Shown here piece by piece: positions 1-10,061 of a stretch of DNA of 64,000 nt (position 1 is the stretch's first letter; every line of letters starts with the position of its first letter). This DNA comes from Nilaparvata lugens (taxonomy: Eukaryota; Arthropoda; Insecta; Hemiptera; Delphacidae), in assembly GCF_014356525.2 (NCBI RefSeq), contig NC_052507.1:4390509-4454508 (forward strand). The letters run 5' to 3'. The notes below the pieces were generated by a model that did no database searches, was not told the DNA's origin, and worked only from the letters and a program-made list of their open reading frames with translations. A program made the translations under genes and the position numbers.

Positions 1-360
1 ACAATGAAAAATAACAATTCGGCTCATGATATGAATCTTATTCAAGTATCTGCATTCTAGAGTGAAGAAACTTTTCAAGATCTCCAGATCACTTTACTGC
101 TTCTTTGAGGAACATTACCATTCAGAGCTCAGATCCGTGTGAATAGAACTCTTCTGTGGCCAACTCTGTTGACTGATTGAAAACGTTTACCGAATTTTGT
201 TTGTGGTGGAGAAAAGATACACAAACAGCTCACACGCACGCACACACTCGCCAAGTGTAAACACTCGATTCTTGCCTCGATGTGAAGCTGAGAGCTCCTT
301 CCTCGGCTTGTGAAACGTGTGGTTTGTGAGGGAGATTGTTGCAATATCTTTCTCAGTAGG
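1..360. other. unassigned stretch
   Basis: No recognisable gene, repeat or motif was found here. A 71-codon minus-strand ORF (129-344) has no recognisable domain and no supporting splice or promoter context, so I do not call it. Confidence 0.5.
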
Positions 361-425
361 CTATAGTGAGTTCCATGTTATAATGTCAATTTTGGGTTAG
401 CATTATGTTGCTATCCTTGTCTATC
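361..425 (+). mobile_element. M1 element, left end only
   Basis: Starts CTATAGTGAGTTCCATGTTA, a diverged version of the terminal inverted repeat shared by about ten elements in this window. The following CTATCCTTGTCTATCAT also matches other copies. The copy is cut off where the 11-bp satellite begins. That satellite appears to have grown out of the TATCATC sequence at this point. Confidence 0.6.
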
Positions 426-1058
426 ATCTTCGTATCGTCTTTGTATCATCTACGTATCATCTTCGTATCATCTACGTATCATTTTTGAATCATCTACGTA
501 TCATCTTCGTATCATCTACGTATCATTTTTGAATCATCTATGTATCATCTTCGTTGCATCTTCGTATCATTTTAGAATCATCTACATATCATCTTCGTAT
601 CATCTACGTATCATTTTTGAATCATCTATGTATCATCTTCGTATCATCTACGCATCATTTTTGAATCATCTACGTATCATCTTCGTATCATCTACGCATC
701 ATTTTTGAATCATCTACGTATCATCTTCATATCATTTTTGAATCATCTACGCATCATCTTCGTTGCATCTTCTTATCATTTTTGAATCATCTACGTATCA
801 TCTTCGTATCATCTACGTATCATTTTTGAATCATCTACATATCATTTTCGTATCATCTACGTATCATTTTTGAATCATCCACGTATCATCTTCGTATCAT
901 CTACGCATCATTTTTGAATCATCTGCGTATCATCTTTGTATCATTTTTGTATCATTTTTGAATCATCTACGTATCATCTTCGTTACATCTTCGTATCATC
1001 TACGTATCATTTTTGAATCATCTCTGTATCATATTCGTATCATCTTTGTATCATATTC
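426..1058 (+). repeat. 11-bp satellite with 44-bp higher-order unit
   Basis: The monomers are 11 bp: ATCATCTACGT, ATCATCTTCGT and ATCATTTTTGA. They recur in a fixed order (TACGT, TTCGT, TACGT, TTTGA), giving a 44-bp higher-order unit over about 630 bp, with point variants. Short runs of the same 11-mers lie beside M1 fragments at about 1330-1372 and 1970-2010, so the satellite seems tied to an M1 subfamily. Confidence 0.85.
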
Positions 1059-1108
1059 CTACAGTGATGTCCACGTTTTAATGACAGTATTTGATTAACA
1101 TTGATGTT
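1059..1108 (+). mobile_element. M1 element, left-end fragment
   Basis: CTACAGTGATGTCCACGTTT followed by AATGACAGTATTTGATTAAC matches the M1 left end. It is truncated directly against the next M1 copy. Confidence 0.6.
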
Positions 1109-1109
1109 A

Positions 1110-1329
1110 CTATAGTGAGGTCCACCTTATAATGGCAGTGGATAAAGATAGGAGAATAGCGATGCCGATTCTCTGCATCAATTAATCATATTTCTACACT
1201 GTCAAAAACATTATTGGCATCGTTGTGAACCGAGAAAAGGATAATACCACCGGCTTTGTGGAATGATGGATAAGTATAGCAAAACCAAAGTTGATCAAAT
1301 ACTGTCATTATAACGTGGACCTCACTATA
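1110..1329 (+). mobile_element. M1 short element with both ends
   Basis: The left end (CTATAGTGAGGTCCACCTTA at 1110) and right end (AACGTGGACCTCACTATA, ending at 1329) are inverted repeats of about 29 bp. The 220-bp body has no ORF. It shares internal blocks (AAAAGGATA, ACCGGCTTTGT) with the longer M1 copies near 60000, so it is a deletion derivative. The superfamily is not established because no clear target duplication is visible. Confidence 0.75.
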
Positions 1330-1377
1330 TCCTTGTCTATCACCCTTGTATCATCTTCATATCATCCGTGTATTATA

Positions 1378-1662
1378 TCAAATCAAATCAAATAATTTTT
1401 ATTTTGCATCAAAACAAATACAACATATTATAGTACAAGTTCCTTCTCTTGAGTATAATAACATACTGTAATTTAAAACTAAAAAATATATATAATGAGA
1501 GAAAGGGGGAAAAAACAAACTTATGATCTTCACAGAGCAAAATAAAATTATTACTAACAAAAAAGAACAAAGTCTTTTGCCCGTTAGTAGGAGCTGACAA
1601 CACTGCTAATTTTTTGCGTTTGTATATTTGTATCATCTGTCTATAGTAAGTTTCAGTATTCA
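1378..1662 (-). mobile_element. non-LTR element 3' end, antisense
   Basis: On the minus strand the segment ends AAAATAAAAATTATTTGATT with a short (TTTGA)n run, the usual form of a LINE 3' end with a simple-repeat tail. Upstream is an AT-rich 84-codon ORF (1409-1663, minus) without a recognisable domain. Copy limits are approximate. Confidence 0.45.
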
Positions 1663-1672
1663 ATTATTGTAG

Positions 1673-1881
1673 ATTAATCAATAATTTGATCTTATCTACC
1701 TATATAATCATTTTACTTCATTATTTTTCTGTTTTTTTTCGCTTAAATATTCATATTAATTAAACCTTTATAATATTTCTATTCAGAAATAAATCCTTAT
1801 TTTATTCAATGAAATTAACGTTTTGGTAGAGAGTTAGTGGGAAGGATATTTTCAATATTCTCTCCGAAGAATGGAGATTGA
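1673..1881 (+). mobile_element. family L LINE, internal 3' UTR fragment
   Basis: From ATTAATCAATAATTTGATC through GGTAGAGAGTTAGTGGGAAG this matches the 3' UTR of the better preserved family L copy at 31852-32398. It stops before the polyadenylation signal and the TCAA tail. Confidence 0.65.
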
Positions 1882-2050
1882 TATACATTGGTGTATATCA
1901 AGGTATACATTGGTGTATTATTGGTGAATAATATGGTGTATAAAAAACATTGGTGTTGCTATCCTTGTCTATCATTCTTGTATCATCTTCTCATCATCTT
2001 CCTATGCAGAGGTTCACATTTTAATGCTGGTATTTCTAGAAGGATGAACA
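1882..2050 (+). repeat. M1-derived segment with short duplications
   Basis: Contains three copies of CATTGGTGT and the M1 block TTGCTATCCTTGTCTATCAT, then 11-mer-like ATCATCTT repeats and a weak M1 left-end match (GAGGTTCACATTTTAATG). It is a scrambled M1 relic. Confidence 0.45.
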
Positions 2051-2113
2051 ATCAACTAATACCTTGTCCCATTCAGAATAATTATGAAAATTATGCTCCT
2101 TCTATAGTTAACA

Positions 2114-2786
2114 CTAGCCGTCAGGCTCGCTTCGCTCGCAATATCCGTCTAGCGAGGGGGCTCCGCCCCCTGGACCCCCTACTGCATCGTCCAAGAATGA
2201 GATTAGCAGGCTCGCTTCGCTCGCCTGCATTTTCCATTTGAGCATTTCTATCATATGTTAGGACGATCCAGTCGAGGGTCCAGACTAAAAGTCTGGCAAA
2301 ACGGATATGGCGAGCGAAGCGAGCCTGTCGGCTAGTAATATAATATTCCCAGGAATAGTTCTGATTGAAGTAGCAGTGCCCAATCAATTTTTCCGCGATA
2401 AATGCATTTCTATCTTCAACTTGGTGCCAACCTAACAAAGTCAACTCAACTTAATTAATGCCAACCTGACAGAATTATGAATTTAGTTACCAGTTAAGAA
2501 CTGTTTTGAATAGGTACTCTCTCTAGATTATAGTTCTATATTAACATATAATATGGACATTTTTCAATTATAATTGAAAGAATAAGAAGAATATACATGC
2601 TAAAAGACGAACTTTAAACCCTTAAAAACCACTCTTAGTGTTAAAATATTGCCAAAAGATTTCTTAGTGCGCCTCTAAAGGGCCAACTGAACATACCTAC
2701 CAAATTTGAACGTTTTTGGTCCGGTAGATTTCTAGTTCTGCGAGTGTATGAGTGAGTGAGTCAGTCAGTGAGTGAGTGCCATTTCG

Positions 2787-2830
<44 letters not shown>
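2114..2830 (-). mobile_element. Helitron-like element, family A copy 1
   Basis: Read on the minus strand it begins TCTATATATA (2830) and ends GACGGCTAG (2114). It is flanked by A before TC and T after CTAG, the Helitron target rule. Six bases before CTAG lies GGCGAGCGAAGCGAGCC (one base differs in this copy), which can fold as GGC-GA-GC-GAA-GC-GA-GCC. Near the 5' end are (CTCACTCA) and (TA) runs. There is no Rep/helicase ORF, so it is non-autonomous (717 bp). A second, inverted 3' end lies inside at 2332-2335. Copies two and three are at 41007 and 53291. Confidence 0.85.
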
Positions 2831-3572
2831 TGCTGGCAATGTAGATGAAAATCCTGTTGCTCATATTTTCTGTTATAGGATAGTCTGTGATCATTAGGAA
2901 CCAACTGAGTTGAAAGTTCTTCTACCATTATTAGAAAATCTCAATTGCATGAATAAATGAACAGAAATATTAGGAAGAAGTCATCCAAACATGGAACTGG
3001 GAACTTCTATTCGTGTATTATTTTTCTGGCCAAAATAAATGCTCACTCACGCTTCGAGTGTAATGAAACATTGAAGGTACAACCACCAGTGGGAGAAAAA
3101 TGTGGAATATGATGAGGAAAATAAATTGGTGTCGGACGCCTACTGAGGAGGTACGAGTCAGGAAATTGGTTTCCATCCAATTTTAGCACTACAGCCAACC
3201 GCCATAGGCGTATACATATCCTTTTGGGGTGGCCAATCGAGGCTTGCACCCCTTCAGGGTGGCCAACCCAGGATGGTACCCTTGGCAATACATCCTTAGG
3301 TTGCTCAACCTAATCAGTCAACCTATCAGTCATTAATAGTTTTCCTCTATTTGTGAGACTGACACTGTATCCTGTAATACTGAAACGGTATTATATTTAT
3401 TCTTTTTTTCTCTATTGATTTATACAATAAGTACATCATCAAATAGATAAAGTTTTACATAGGCCGAAATAGGTTGAGTCTTGTAGTTGTTTACAACATT
3501 TTCAGTCCTTCAATTATCAGAATTATTCAGTAGTAATACCTGATGTATAGAGAAAAACAGTGAGCTATTTTA
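2831..3572. other. unassigned stretch
   Basis: No recognisable element. Short direct repeats (GGGTGGCCAA, three variants near 3220-3270) and an 81-codon minus ORF without known domains are all I see. Confidence 0.4.
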
Positions 3573-3754
3573 AGGTGCGTACAGACTTTCGCTCTGCTCC
3601 GCAATCGAACGTCACTCGAGCAGATCGATTGATGATCGACCGGGGAGCAAGAGTGGAACGCGAGAAGAGCTGACATCTCCCGTAACGTTCATGATCGGAG
3701 CGAGTGCGGAGCGTGCGCGGAGCGTGTTGGAGGCGCGTATATCTGTACGCACCT
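3573..3754. mobile_element. GC-rich MITE (family M3), copy 1
   Basis: Terminal inverted repeats AGGTGCGTACAGA (3573) and TCTGTACGCACCT (to 3754) enclose a GC-rich body with many GAGCG/CGCTC blocks. A near-identical copy lies at 37613-37815. No ORF with a recognisable domain. Confidence 0.8.
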
Positions 3755-4235
3755 ACATAATTTTTGGACAATAAATTATTTGAGACAAAATTAGGAAATT
3801 GAAGACTTTTTGGGCTATAGCCGTTTTTTACTTTCCCGACTATTGTATTGTTTGCTCTATCCAATAAATAGATGAATACATTATGAAGTGGGTACCATTG
3901 AGTAGTTAATAGTAGTAGTTTTGTAGTAAGTTAATTACGGTTCTAATTGCTAGAAATACATCAATTCATTAGAAACCATTTTAGCACAGTCTACCCGTTT
4001 CTAGGATGATAGGAAGCCAAACTCAGACTCAATTTCATAGTTTCTCAGCTTACATTTCACAAGCTGCTTTAGCACTTGTACAAGTATATCCACACACGCC
4101 AAAACCACACCTCTGCTATCTTCCTAAAGGAAGGCATATCTTCTTGACCTTCCTCACCCTTACATTATTTATGAACATAATTTCCGGTGGCTAGGAACTT
4201 CGGAGTCTCTCTGCGACAAAATTCCAAGATCAAAC
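3755..4235. other. unassigned stretch
   Basis: AT-rich sequence with no recognisable element; a 62-codon plus ORF at 4006-4194 has no domain. Confidence 0.4.
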
Positions 4236-4365
4236 GCTCCTGTACCCCCCTGAACCCACAAGCCCCCCCCCCCTGAAATTCTCCCCGAAACACAGAAATA
4301 GTGCCCCCCGAACCCCTGGAACCCTCAAAACCCAGAAACCCCTGAGCCCCGCAATTCGTACCCCT
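4236..4365. repeat. C-tract cluster (G4-forming potential on minus strand)
   Basis: At least eight runs of three or more C within 130 bp (for example ACCCCCCTGAACCC and GCCCCCCCCCC). The complementary strand has G-runs spaced closely enough to form quadruplexes. A similar G-rich block with TTCCAGGGG motifs lies on the plus strand at 31150-31220, suggesting a shared repeat. Confidence 0.6.
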
Positions 4366-4531
4366 AAAAGACCCAACATACATTATTGGACGATGCAAGC
4401 CTCGCTGTCGTTACGACGTAAATACAGCTTGCTAGATCAATAGTCGACCGAAATATTGGAAAATCATTAGCTCTATCGAGAGTATTCGAAAGAAACGCTC
4501 AAAACCATTTGAGAAGGGTCTGCTGTATAAA

Positions 4532-4788
4532 TGTGCGTACAGATTTACGCGCCGCGAACATGAGCAATTCACTTTCAATCAGCTGATGCCAAGCTTTTAA
4601 TATCTGTATCTTACCGTTTATGTAAAATTACAGATATAGTCAGCTGATTAAAAGTGAATTGCTCATGTTCTCAGCTGATGCCAAGCTTTCAATATCTGTA
4701 TCTTACCGTTTAAGTAAAAATACAGATATAATAAGCTGATTTAAAGTGAATTGCTCATGTTCGCGGCGCGTATATCTGTACGCACCTT
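4532..4788. mobile_element. MITE with M3-like ends and an internal duplication
   Basis: The ends GTGCGTACAGATTTACGCG and CGCGTATATCTGTACGCACC are inverted and share AGGTGCGTACAGA with family M3. The body carries two tandem copies of a segment starting TCAGCTGATGCCAAGCTTT and ending AAAGTGAATTGCTCATGTTC. Confidence 0.8.
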
Positions 4789-5391
4789 ATGAAGATTCCA
4801 CTTTGAGATGAAACATCATTATGCAGGCTATATATCCTTATATAACTTGATGATTAGTAATTCAATTCAATATTTTTCGAAATAGCAGGCAACCCGTGCT
4901 TCATAAGGCCTACGAGAAACTTGAAAACTTGTCAATAAAAACTTGATTATTTAAAAATTGAAATAACGGTTTCGGTTATGACACCATTATAATCTATTCC
5001 TCTGTTAAACTGAAACTGGAGTAAAGTGCAGGAGTACTGACGGGCGGGCACCGTTATTGGTGAAAGCCGTGACCTATCAAGGTGAACGTCTGTCATTGGC
5101 CTAGACAAGCCCCTCCCCTATAAGCTGTTCATACAAAAGTTAAAACATGACTATCCAAACAGCAAATACAGCAATGGAAGATTAATAGGGATATTCACAT
5201 GTCTAAGCAAAAATGTTCAACTCTATCAACAAACATTACAGATTACACAATACCCTATCAGCTGACAGGATGGAAAGCTTAGATTTAGATATGGAATTTA
5301 GGTTCAAAGATATTTATCCTCTTTGAGATGAGCAAGTTTAATTCAATTAGTAATCACGATTCGACAGCATTATTATCAATAAATATTGCTT
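4789..5391. other. unassigned stretch
   Basis: AT-rich. A GC-richer patch at 5035-5120 (CATTGGCCTAGACAAG) resembles CATTGGCCGAGACAAG in the duplicated unit at 45358 and 46757, so a dispersed repeat may be present. Confidence 0.35.
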
Positions 5392-5545
5392 ATTATTTAA
5401 CGAGAATCCTAAATGAAATAATGTCTTAGTGGCAGAACTCTTGGAGGTGATTCACAGCATTTATTTAGGATTTTCGTTAAATAATAATCATATATTAATT
5501 AGCATTTGAAAAAATGCATTCTCTATTTAATTCCATCTGTAACCT
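5392..5545. repeat. inverted SINE-tail segments
   Basis: AACGAGAATCCTAAATGAAA (5399) and GCATTTATTTAGGATTTTCG (5457) form an inverted pair. The right arm continues into AATTAGCATTTGAAAAAATG, the tail found in the SINE-like unit just downstream. Confidence 0.5.
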
Positions 5546-5835
5546 GGTTGGCCGCTATGGCTTCGTATAAAATGAGCGCTGCTATCCAGAGATTGTCTGT
5601 TTGGTGTGAGGGTAAGCAAGACTAGCAATTGGGAGGAACCGGGTTCGATTCCCGGGCTGACAACTAATTTTTGGATAGTAGTTATCATCGAATTTCCATC
5701 TAGCTGTTAACCCTGTTGTCAATGTCTGCAGTAGCAGAATCTTCGAGGTGATATAGAGCATTCATTTAGAATTCTCGTTAAATAATAATCATATATTAAT
5801 TAGCATTTGAATAAATGCATTCTCTTTTTAATTCC
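5546..5835 (+). mobile_element. tRNA-related SINE-like element
   Basis: A B-box-like GGTTCGATTCCCGG is at about 5640. An A-box-like TGGTGTGAGGG lies about 35 bp upstream, the spacing of an RNA polymerase III internal promoter. A non-tRNA body follows (TAACCCTGTTGTCAATGTCT and TTAATTAGCATTTGAATAAA). The same body recurs, antisense and without the tRNA-like head, at 51300-51440 and 51943-52088. It does not fold as a proper tRNA by eye, so a SINE is preferred. Limits are approximate. Confidence 0.55.
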
Positions 5836-5877
5836 ATCTGCAATATTTAATATTGCATTGGATTGAAAAGGCAAAAA

Positions 5878-6704
5878 TCTGGTGTGGCGCACTCACACAA
5901 CTTTCCTTGCCATTATGAATATTGATCACCTGACGCTAGTGTTCCCGCGCATCTCAAGTCTACTATTCAAAGATCCAAGCCAGCTGGTGACAGGGCAATA
6001 ACGCTGGAGACACATAAGGTCTGCTATCTCTTCATAGTGAATGATTTAATAGAATCAACAGTTGCCAACATTTTGCAATTAAATAATCACATTTCAACGA
6101 ATTTCGAGCTTAATTTGAAATTTAGGTGAAAATGTTACTGGGAATTACTTGTAGAGATTTTCATACTCAATCTTTTCCACTCAAAATTTTTTGTTCAAAT
6201 TGTATCTGAAGCCTGATAATTGAGAATCTAAAATCAAACTTTTCATAGATGGTGCGGAGCTCCTGAAACTTTTACAGGTATGGGACTTGTGGCAGTTGAT
6301 AGAGCTTATCGATGACAATTTAAGGTATAACGTTGATCAAAATCGTTGGAGCCGTTTTCGAGAAAATCGCGAAAAACCCTGTTTTTGACAACATTTTTGT
6401 CATTTTAGCTGCCATCTTGAATCGCATTTGATCGAAATTGTTCGTGTCGGATCCTTATATTGTAAGGACATTACGTTCCAAATTTCAAGTCATTCCGTTA
6501 ATTGGGAGATGAGATATCGTGTACACATACGCACATACACTCATACACACATACACACACACACACATACAGACCAATACCCAAAAACCACTTTTTTGGA
6601 CTCAGAGGACCTTGAAACGTATAGAAATTCAGAATTTCGGGTACCTTAATTTTTTTTGGAAAGCAATACTTTCCTTACCTATGGTAATAGGGCAAGGAAA
6701 GTGA
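5878..6704 (+). mobile_element. Helentron-like (HINE) element, copy 1
   Basis: Begins TCTGGTGTGGCGCACTCACA after an A run. Near the start is ACTTTCCTTGCC and near the end its inverse GGCAAGGAAAGT, acting as subterminal inverted repeats. The 3' end folds as a hairpin (ACTTTCCTTACC with the distal GGCAAGGAAAGT). A CA-rich microsatellite sits near 6540. There is no coding domain. Other copies: 22200, 24837 and a 3' part at 51482. The Helentron assignment is inference; repeat status is direct. Confidence 0.6.
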
Positions 6705-7151
6705 AAACTTGTATAACCAAATATTTATTGGAAATCGAGAGATTGGTTTCAGTTGTTAAATCATTATGAATAACTTCGATGTTACTATCACTTCGATACT
6801 GATGTTATTATTACTGGAGAACGTTGATTATATTTATTTTGTCGAGATTCCGTGGATAATATCTATAAGAATTGAAAATTCTCAGCTCGAATTCATAAGT
6901 CACGCGTGCTGGCAATTACGCCACGGAATCACTTGAAGAATGCTCTGCTGGTTGGCTGTTATTGTTGCGTAAACTTTGAACTAAAAATTGAATAAATCTG
7001 TCACAAATTACAAATTTGAATTGATTGGTGGGACAAAAAAGGCCTGAAACCATACTCGATGAATTCAGAATCTTGATGTAAAATTACCAAGTTGATCACT
7101 CTTCATAAGAGTGATGATGCGTCAATTGTGTATCTCCTATCCTGTAAATGT
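6705..7151. other. left flank of the LTR retrotransposon
   Basis: No element recognised. The last ~60 bases (from CTTCATAAGAGTGATGATGC) are duplicated just beyond the right LTR at 18927-18970, which supplies an empty-site comparison for the LTR insertion. Confidence 0.6.
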
Positions 7152-7240
7152 TGTGGTGCTCTTCCTGGGGGAGTCACTCTCACCTCCAAGGATAGGACAA
7201 CACACGTAGGGTGATGTAATGCTGTATTTAAATGCCTCAC

Positions 7241-7266
7241 GTTGGGCCGGCAAATCATGTGGTGCG
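7241..7266 (-). other. fossil PBS/LTR-end junction inside LTR
   Basis: GTTGGGCCGGCAAATCA followed by TGTGGTGCG closely copies the functional junction GTTGGGCGCCAAATCA/TGTGGTGCTC at 16323-16348. It lies 106 bp inside the LTR edge, in both LTRs (second copy 16428-16453). The simplest reading is that the U5 edge of the LTR was once here and has since been extended by 106 bp. Confidence 0.7.
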
Positions 7267-8808
7267 TTTTTTAACGGCTTCACACATGTAGGGTGAATCT
7301 TGCACTGAGTCAGTGGTGTAGTGGCTATAAATTTTGCAATGGCGTGTGAGGACGCTGAGTGAACACCAGACTGATTGACTCACTACAAGACTCAATACAA
7401 TTGTCGGAATCGTGGGAGGCCTAAACGCTCGCTCACCCTTGATTCTTCTAATGACAGATTGTATAATGATGAAATTTTTATAAGTAGTGTAGCGGACGCT
7501 AACACTGAATACGGATACCTTAAAATTATTACCTGTGAAGAATGAGCATACAAAATCATACAGGTCGAGCAAAAATCCCGATGTAGATAATTTACGGGAC
7601 TGCGTCTCTAATAAGTTCTGAAGGATTAAAATACGGTATTTGAACCCAATATCGTTCAGAATATACTTCGAGAACAGAGTCTTGTCGGGTTTTAAGCTCT
7701 ATTGTAGGAATTTATATGATCTATGGCTGCCTCTGCTGTACAATTGATGAGTTCGCTCCAAAGTCGAGGTAGGTAACAGATAAAAGCTGATATATGAGCA
7801 GGTAAGGACAAAGAATAAATATCTCGATCTGACCCCGCTCGCTACATCCACTTGGACCTGTTCCAATATCCAGCTTAATTCAATTATTCCAATGATCGTA
7901 TTCGATCGGTTCTTGATGATATAGAACGTATCAGACACAATAATTGACAGGCTTAAGAAATAATCGAACTCAGAAAGCGAATTAACAAAACTGAAATATA
8001 TTACAATAAAATATGTAATCATACAGTGCAGATTCAGAATTTGATTTACAGGTTGATAATAATTTAGCATTAACAGAATAGTTAAAAATTTCTTGTGCTT
8101 GCATGATACCATGCGTGATTCAACAGAATTTTACAATTGATAAAATTTAACAGTTTGAAAAAATAGTGAAAAAATGAATTATAGAAATATTTTTTAAAAT
8201 GTTCGGGGTCGTGGTTCAGGCAGCGGAGGATAGTTAATCAACTACAAATTCTTATAAATTAAATATGAATAAATTCTAGGCTCTTAAATGCTAAAGCGCT
8301 TGTCGGCGTGGCCAATAATTTAACGAAGAAAAATTTATGTTTTTCTGCACTGAAATATTTTCGAAGCGTAGATTGGGGCCCCTTATGACTTATAACTCAC
8401 GTGAAATTCCTTGGTCGTCGTGGTTTTCTTCTTTAGATCAAAAATCGTTTGATCGGCGGCAATCCAGGCTTCGGTTTCAGCACGTGGGGAATTTTAATTT
8501 AAATATCTCCTTCACCGAATTAATTAAGGGATAATTTACTTTAAGCTTTTAAATTTATCGATTGATGAAAACAGAAATTTACGAATAACAAATAAATTGG
8601 CCTAAAATATCGGCTCACAAATAGAACATTTAAAAATCGAACAAGAAATTTTACAAATAGGTCTTTGGTAACTATAAAAGAGATCTACACGGTAAGGATT
8701 TCAAAAGGGAAGTGCTGCTCTTTTCTCTAAGCTTTTAGGCTAGACCTTGCTTCTCGGAATCTCAATGTAATAATTTGCATAAAAATTTGCCATTGGTAGA
8801 ACGCTTGT

Positions 8809-8826
8809 GACGTAAACATGACGTCA
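8809..8826. promoter_or_regulatory. paired CRE-like motifs in LTR
   Basis: TGACGTAAACATGACGTCA contains a palindromic TGACGTCA, the consensus CREB/ATF site, with a half-like TGACGTAA just beside it. Both LTRs keep it (second copy near 17998-18016). Use as an enhancer of the element is inference. Confidence 0.4.
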
Positions 8827-9675
8827 GTGGCAAGCAGTAGAATACAATTCCTTTAATTACAATAATAATTTAATTTATGTAATTCTTAAAACTGCTTAAT
8901 CTTCTAGACATAGTTCCTCTCATACAATGTACACGTGCTAGTGTAACTGATAAGGCAGGGTTGGTGTCTGATAATAGATTAACATGTGTTGCTTTCAAAC
9001 GATCACCGTCTTGGTGCTATTTCTATGCACTGTGATTGGTTTAGACCTACCAAAGAGATTTAATTACCATGTGGTTCAGTTGAATTAAATTATTAATAAA
9101 TTAATATTCTTGTACAATTTTTATTAGGTTTGAGATTATTATAATTAATTTCTGCCATTTTATCAATAATAGAATTTCATGCTATGACCTATTTAGTTAC
9201 AATAAGACCTGACGCATAATACAATTTCTTAAATAATAAATAATTTCAACAATAATACATACATTTATTTTTTTATTTGAAATTCTTGATCCTTTATTGA
9301 TAGTTTTATAATTTTTAGAGATGATATTTTACCTTGCATGAAAACCGGCATGATATTTGACAATGCTTTGAATCAGTCAGCTGCGTTCGAACTGTTTTAA
9401 AAACATCTGATCGATAGTAAACAAAGTGTAACCTCAAAATCAGTGAGCAATTCGTAAATAATTTGTGCTTTATTCGCAAAATAATTATAATTTTATTGAA
9501 TAATTTTCCTAGAAAAATATTCAGTACAGAACGGTACTCTTATCTAATATACAGTTATTGATAAGTAAGCTTTATCGCTCGGTCGCTAACTATTCCTTTA
9601 GCAAATTCTTTCATTTTAAAAGGTAATCACAATTTTTCTCTCTTTTCATGAGATCTATTTGAAAAATTCATCACA

Positions 9676-10061
9676 CAAAAGCCCCCAGGATATTTTAAAT
9701 AGGTAATTGGGAGACGAGTCGAAACAATGACTATTTGAAAAATCCGATATTGTGATGAATACACTATTTCATCTCCTTACTTCTACGAAAACTCAACACT
9801 TAACACTAAAAACAATATATCGTGCACTTTTGGCTACGAAAAATAAATAATTGATTGTTCCTTTCATTGGATACAATCGAAATACAATAATTAATGAGGT
9901 CTCTTTGGATCCTTCATTAAAACAACTCCACAACTTCCATTCACGGGTGGCTTATGAGCAGACCCATAACTATAACAACTATACAAGATTTCACATATTA
10001 CTTCTTAAGATTTGAATAGTATTTGCAACAAATATAGACTTTCATCATTTTTTCATGGTTA
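9676..10061 (-). other. 3' untranslated part of LTR element
   Basis: Between the Pol stop and the 3' LTR. There is no ORF and no envelope remnant. Next to the LTR the sense strand reads TCCTGGGGGCTTTTG, a G-rich but interrupted tract in the place of the polypurine tract. It is a weak match to a normal polypurine primer. Confidence 0.6.

Larger units (their letters stand above)
7152..9675 (-). repeat. 3' LTR
   Basis: On the sense (minus) strand it starts TGTGATGAATTTTTCAAATA at 9675 and ends AGGAAGAGCACCACA at 7152. Its 2524 bp make it very long for a gypsy LTR. It contains no convincing ORF: a 137-codon ORF here is broken by an indel and a substitution in the other LTR. It carries a fossil primer-site junction (7241-7266) and CRE-like sites (8809-8826). 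Confidence 0.95.

Noticed and set aside
5600..5665. tRNA gene
   Set aside because: Only A- and B-box-like motifs are present; no acceptor or anticodon stem could be paired by eye, and tail relatives indicate a SINE.
7699..8112. 137-codon ORF in the LTR, considered as an accessory or envelope gene
   Set aside because: The second LTR breaks it by a one-base indel and a substitution; no transmembrane/envelope pattern beyond AT-rich hydrophobic residues.
8337..8534. 65-codon ORF present identically at 17527-17724
   Set aside because: Identity reflects the young LTR pair, not selection; it is antisense to the element and has no domain.
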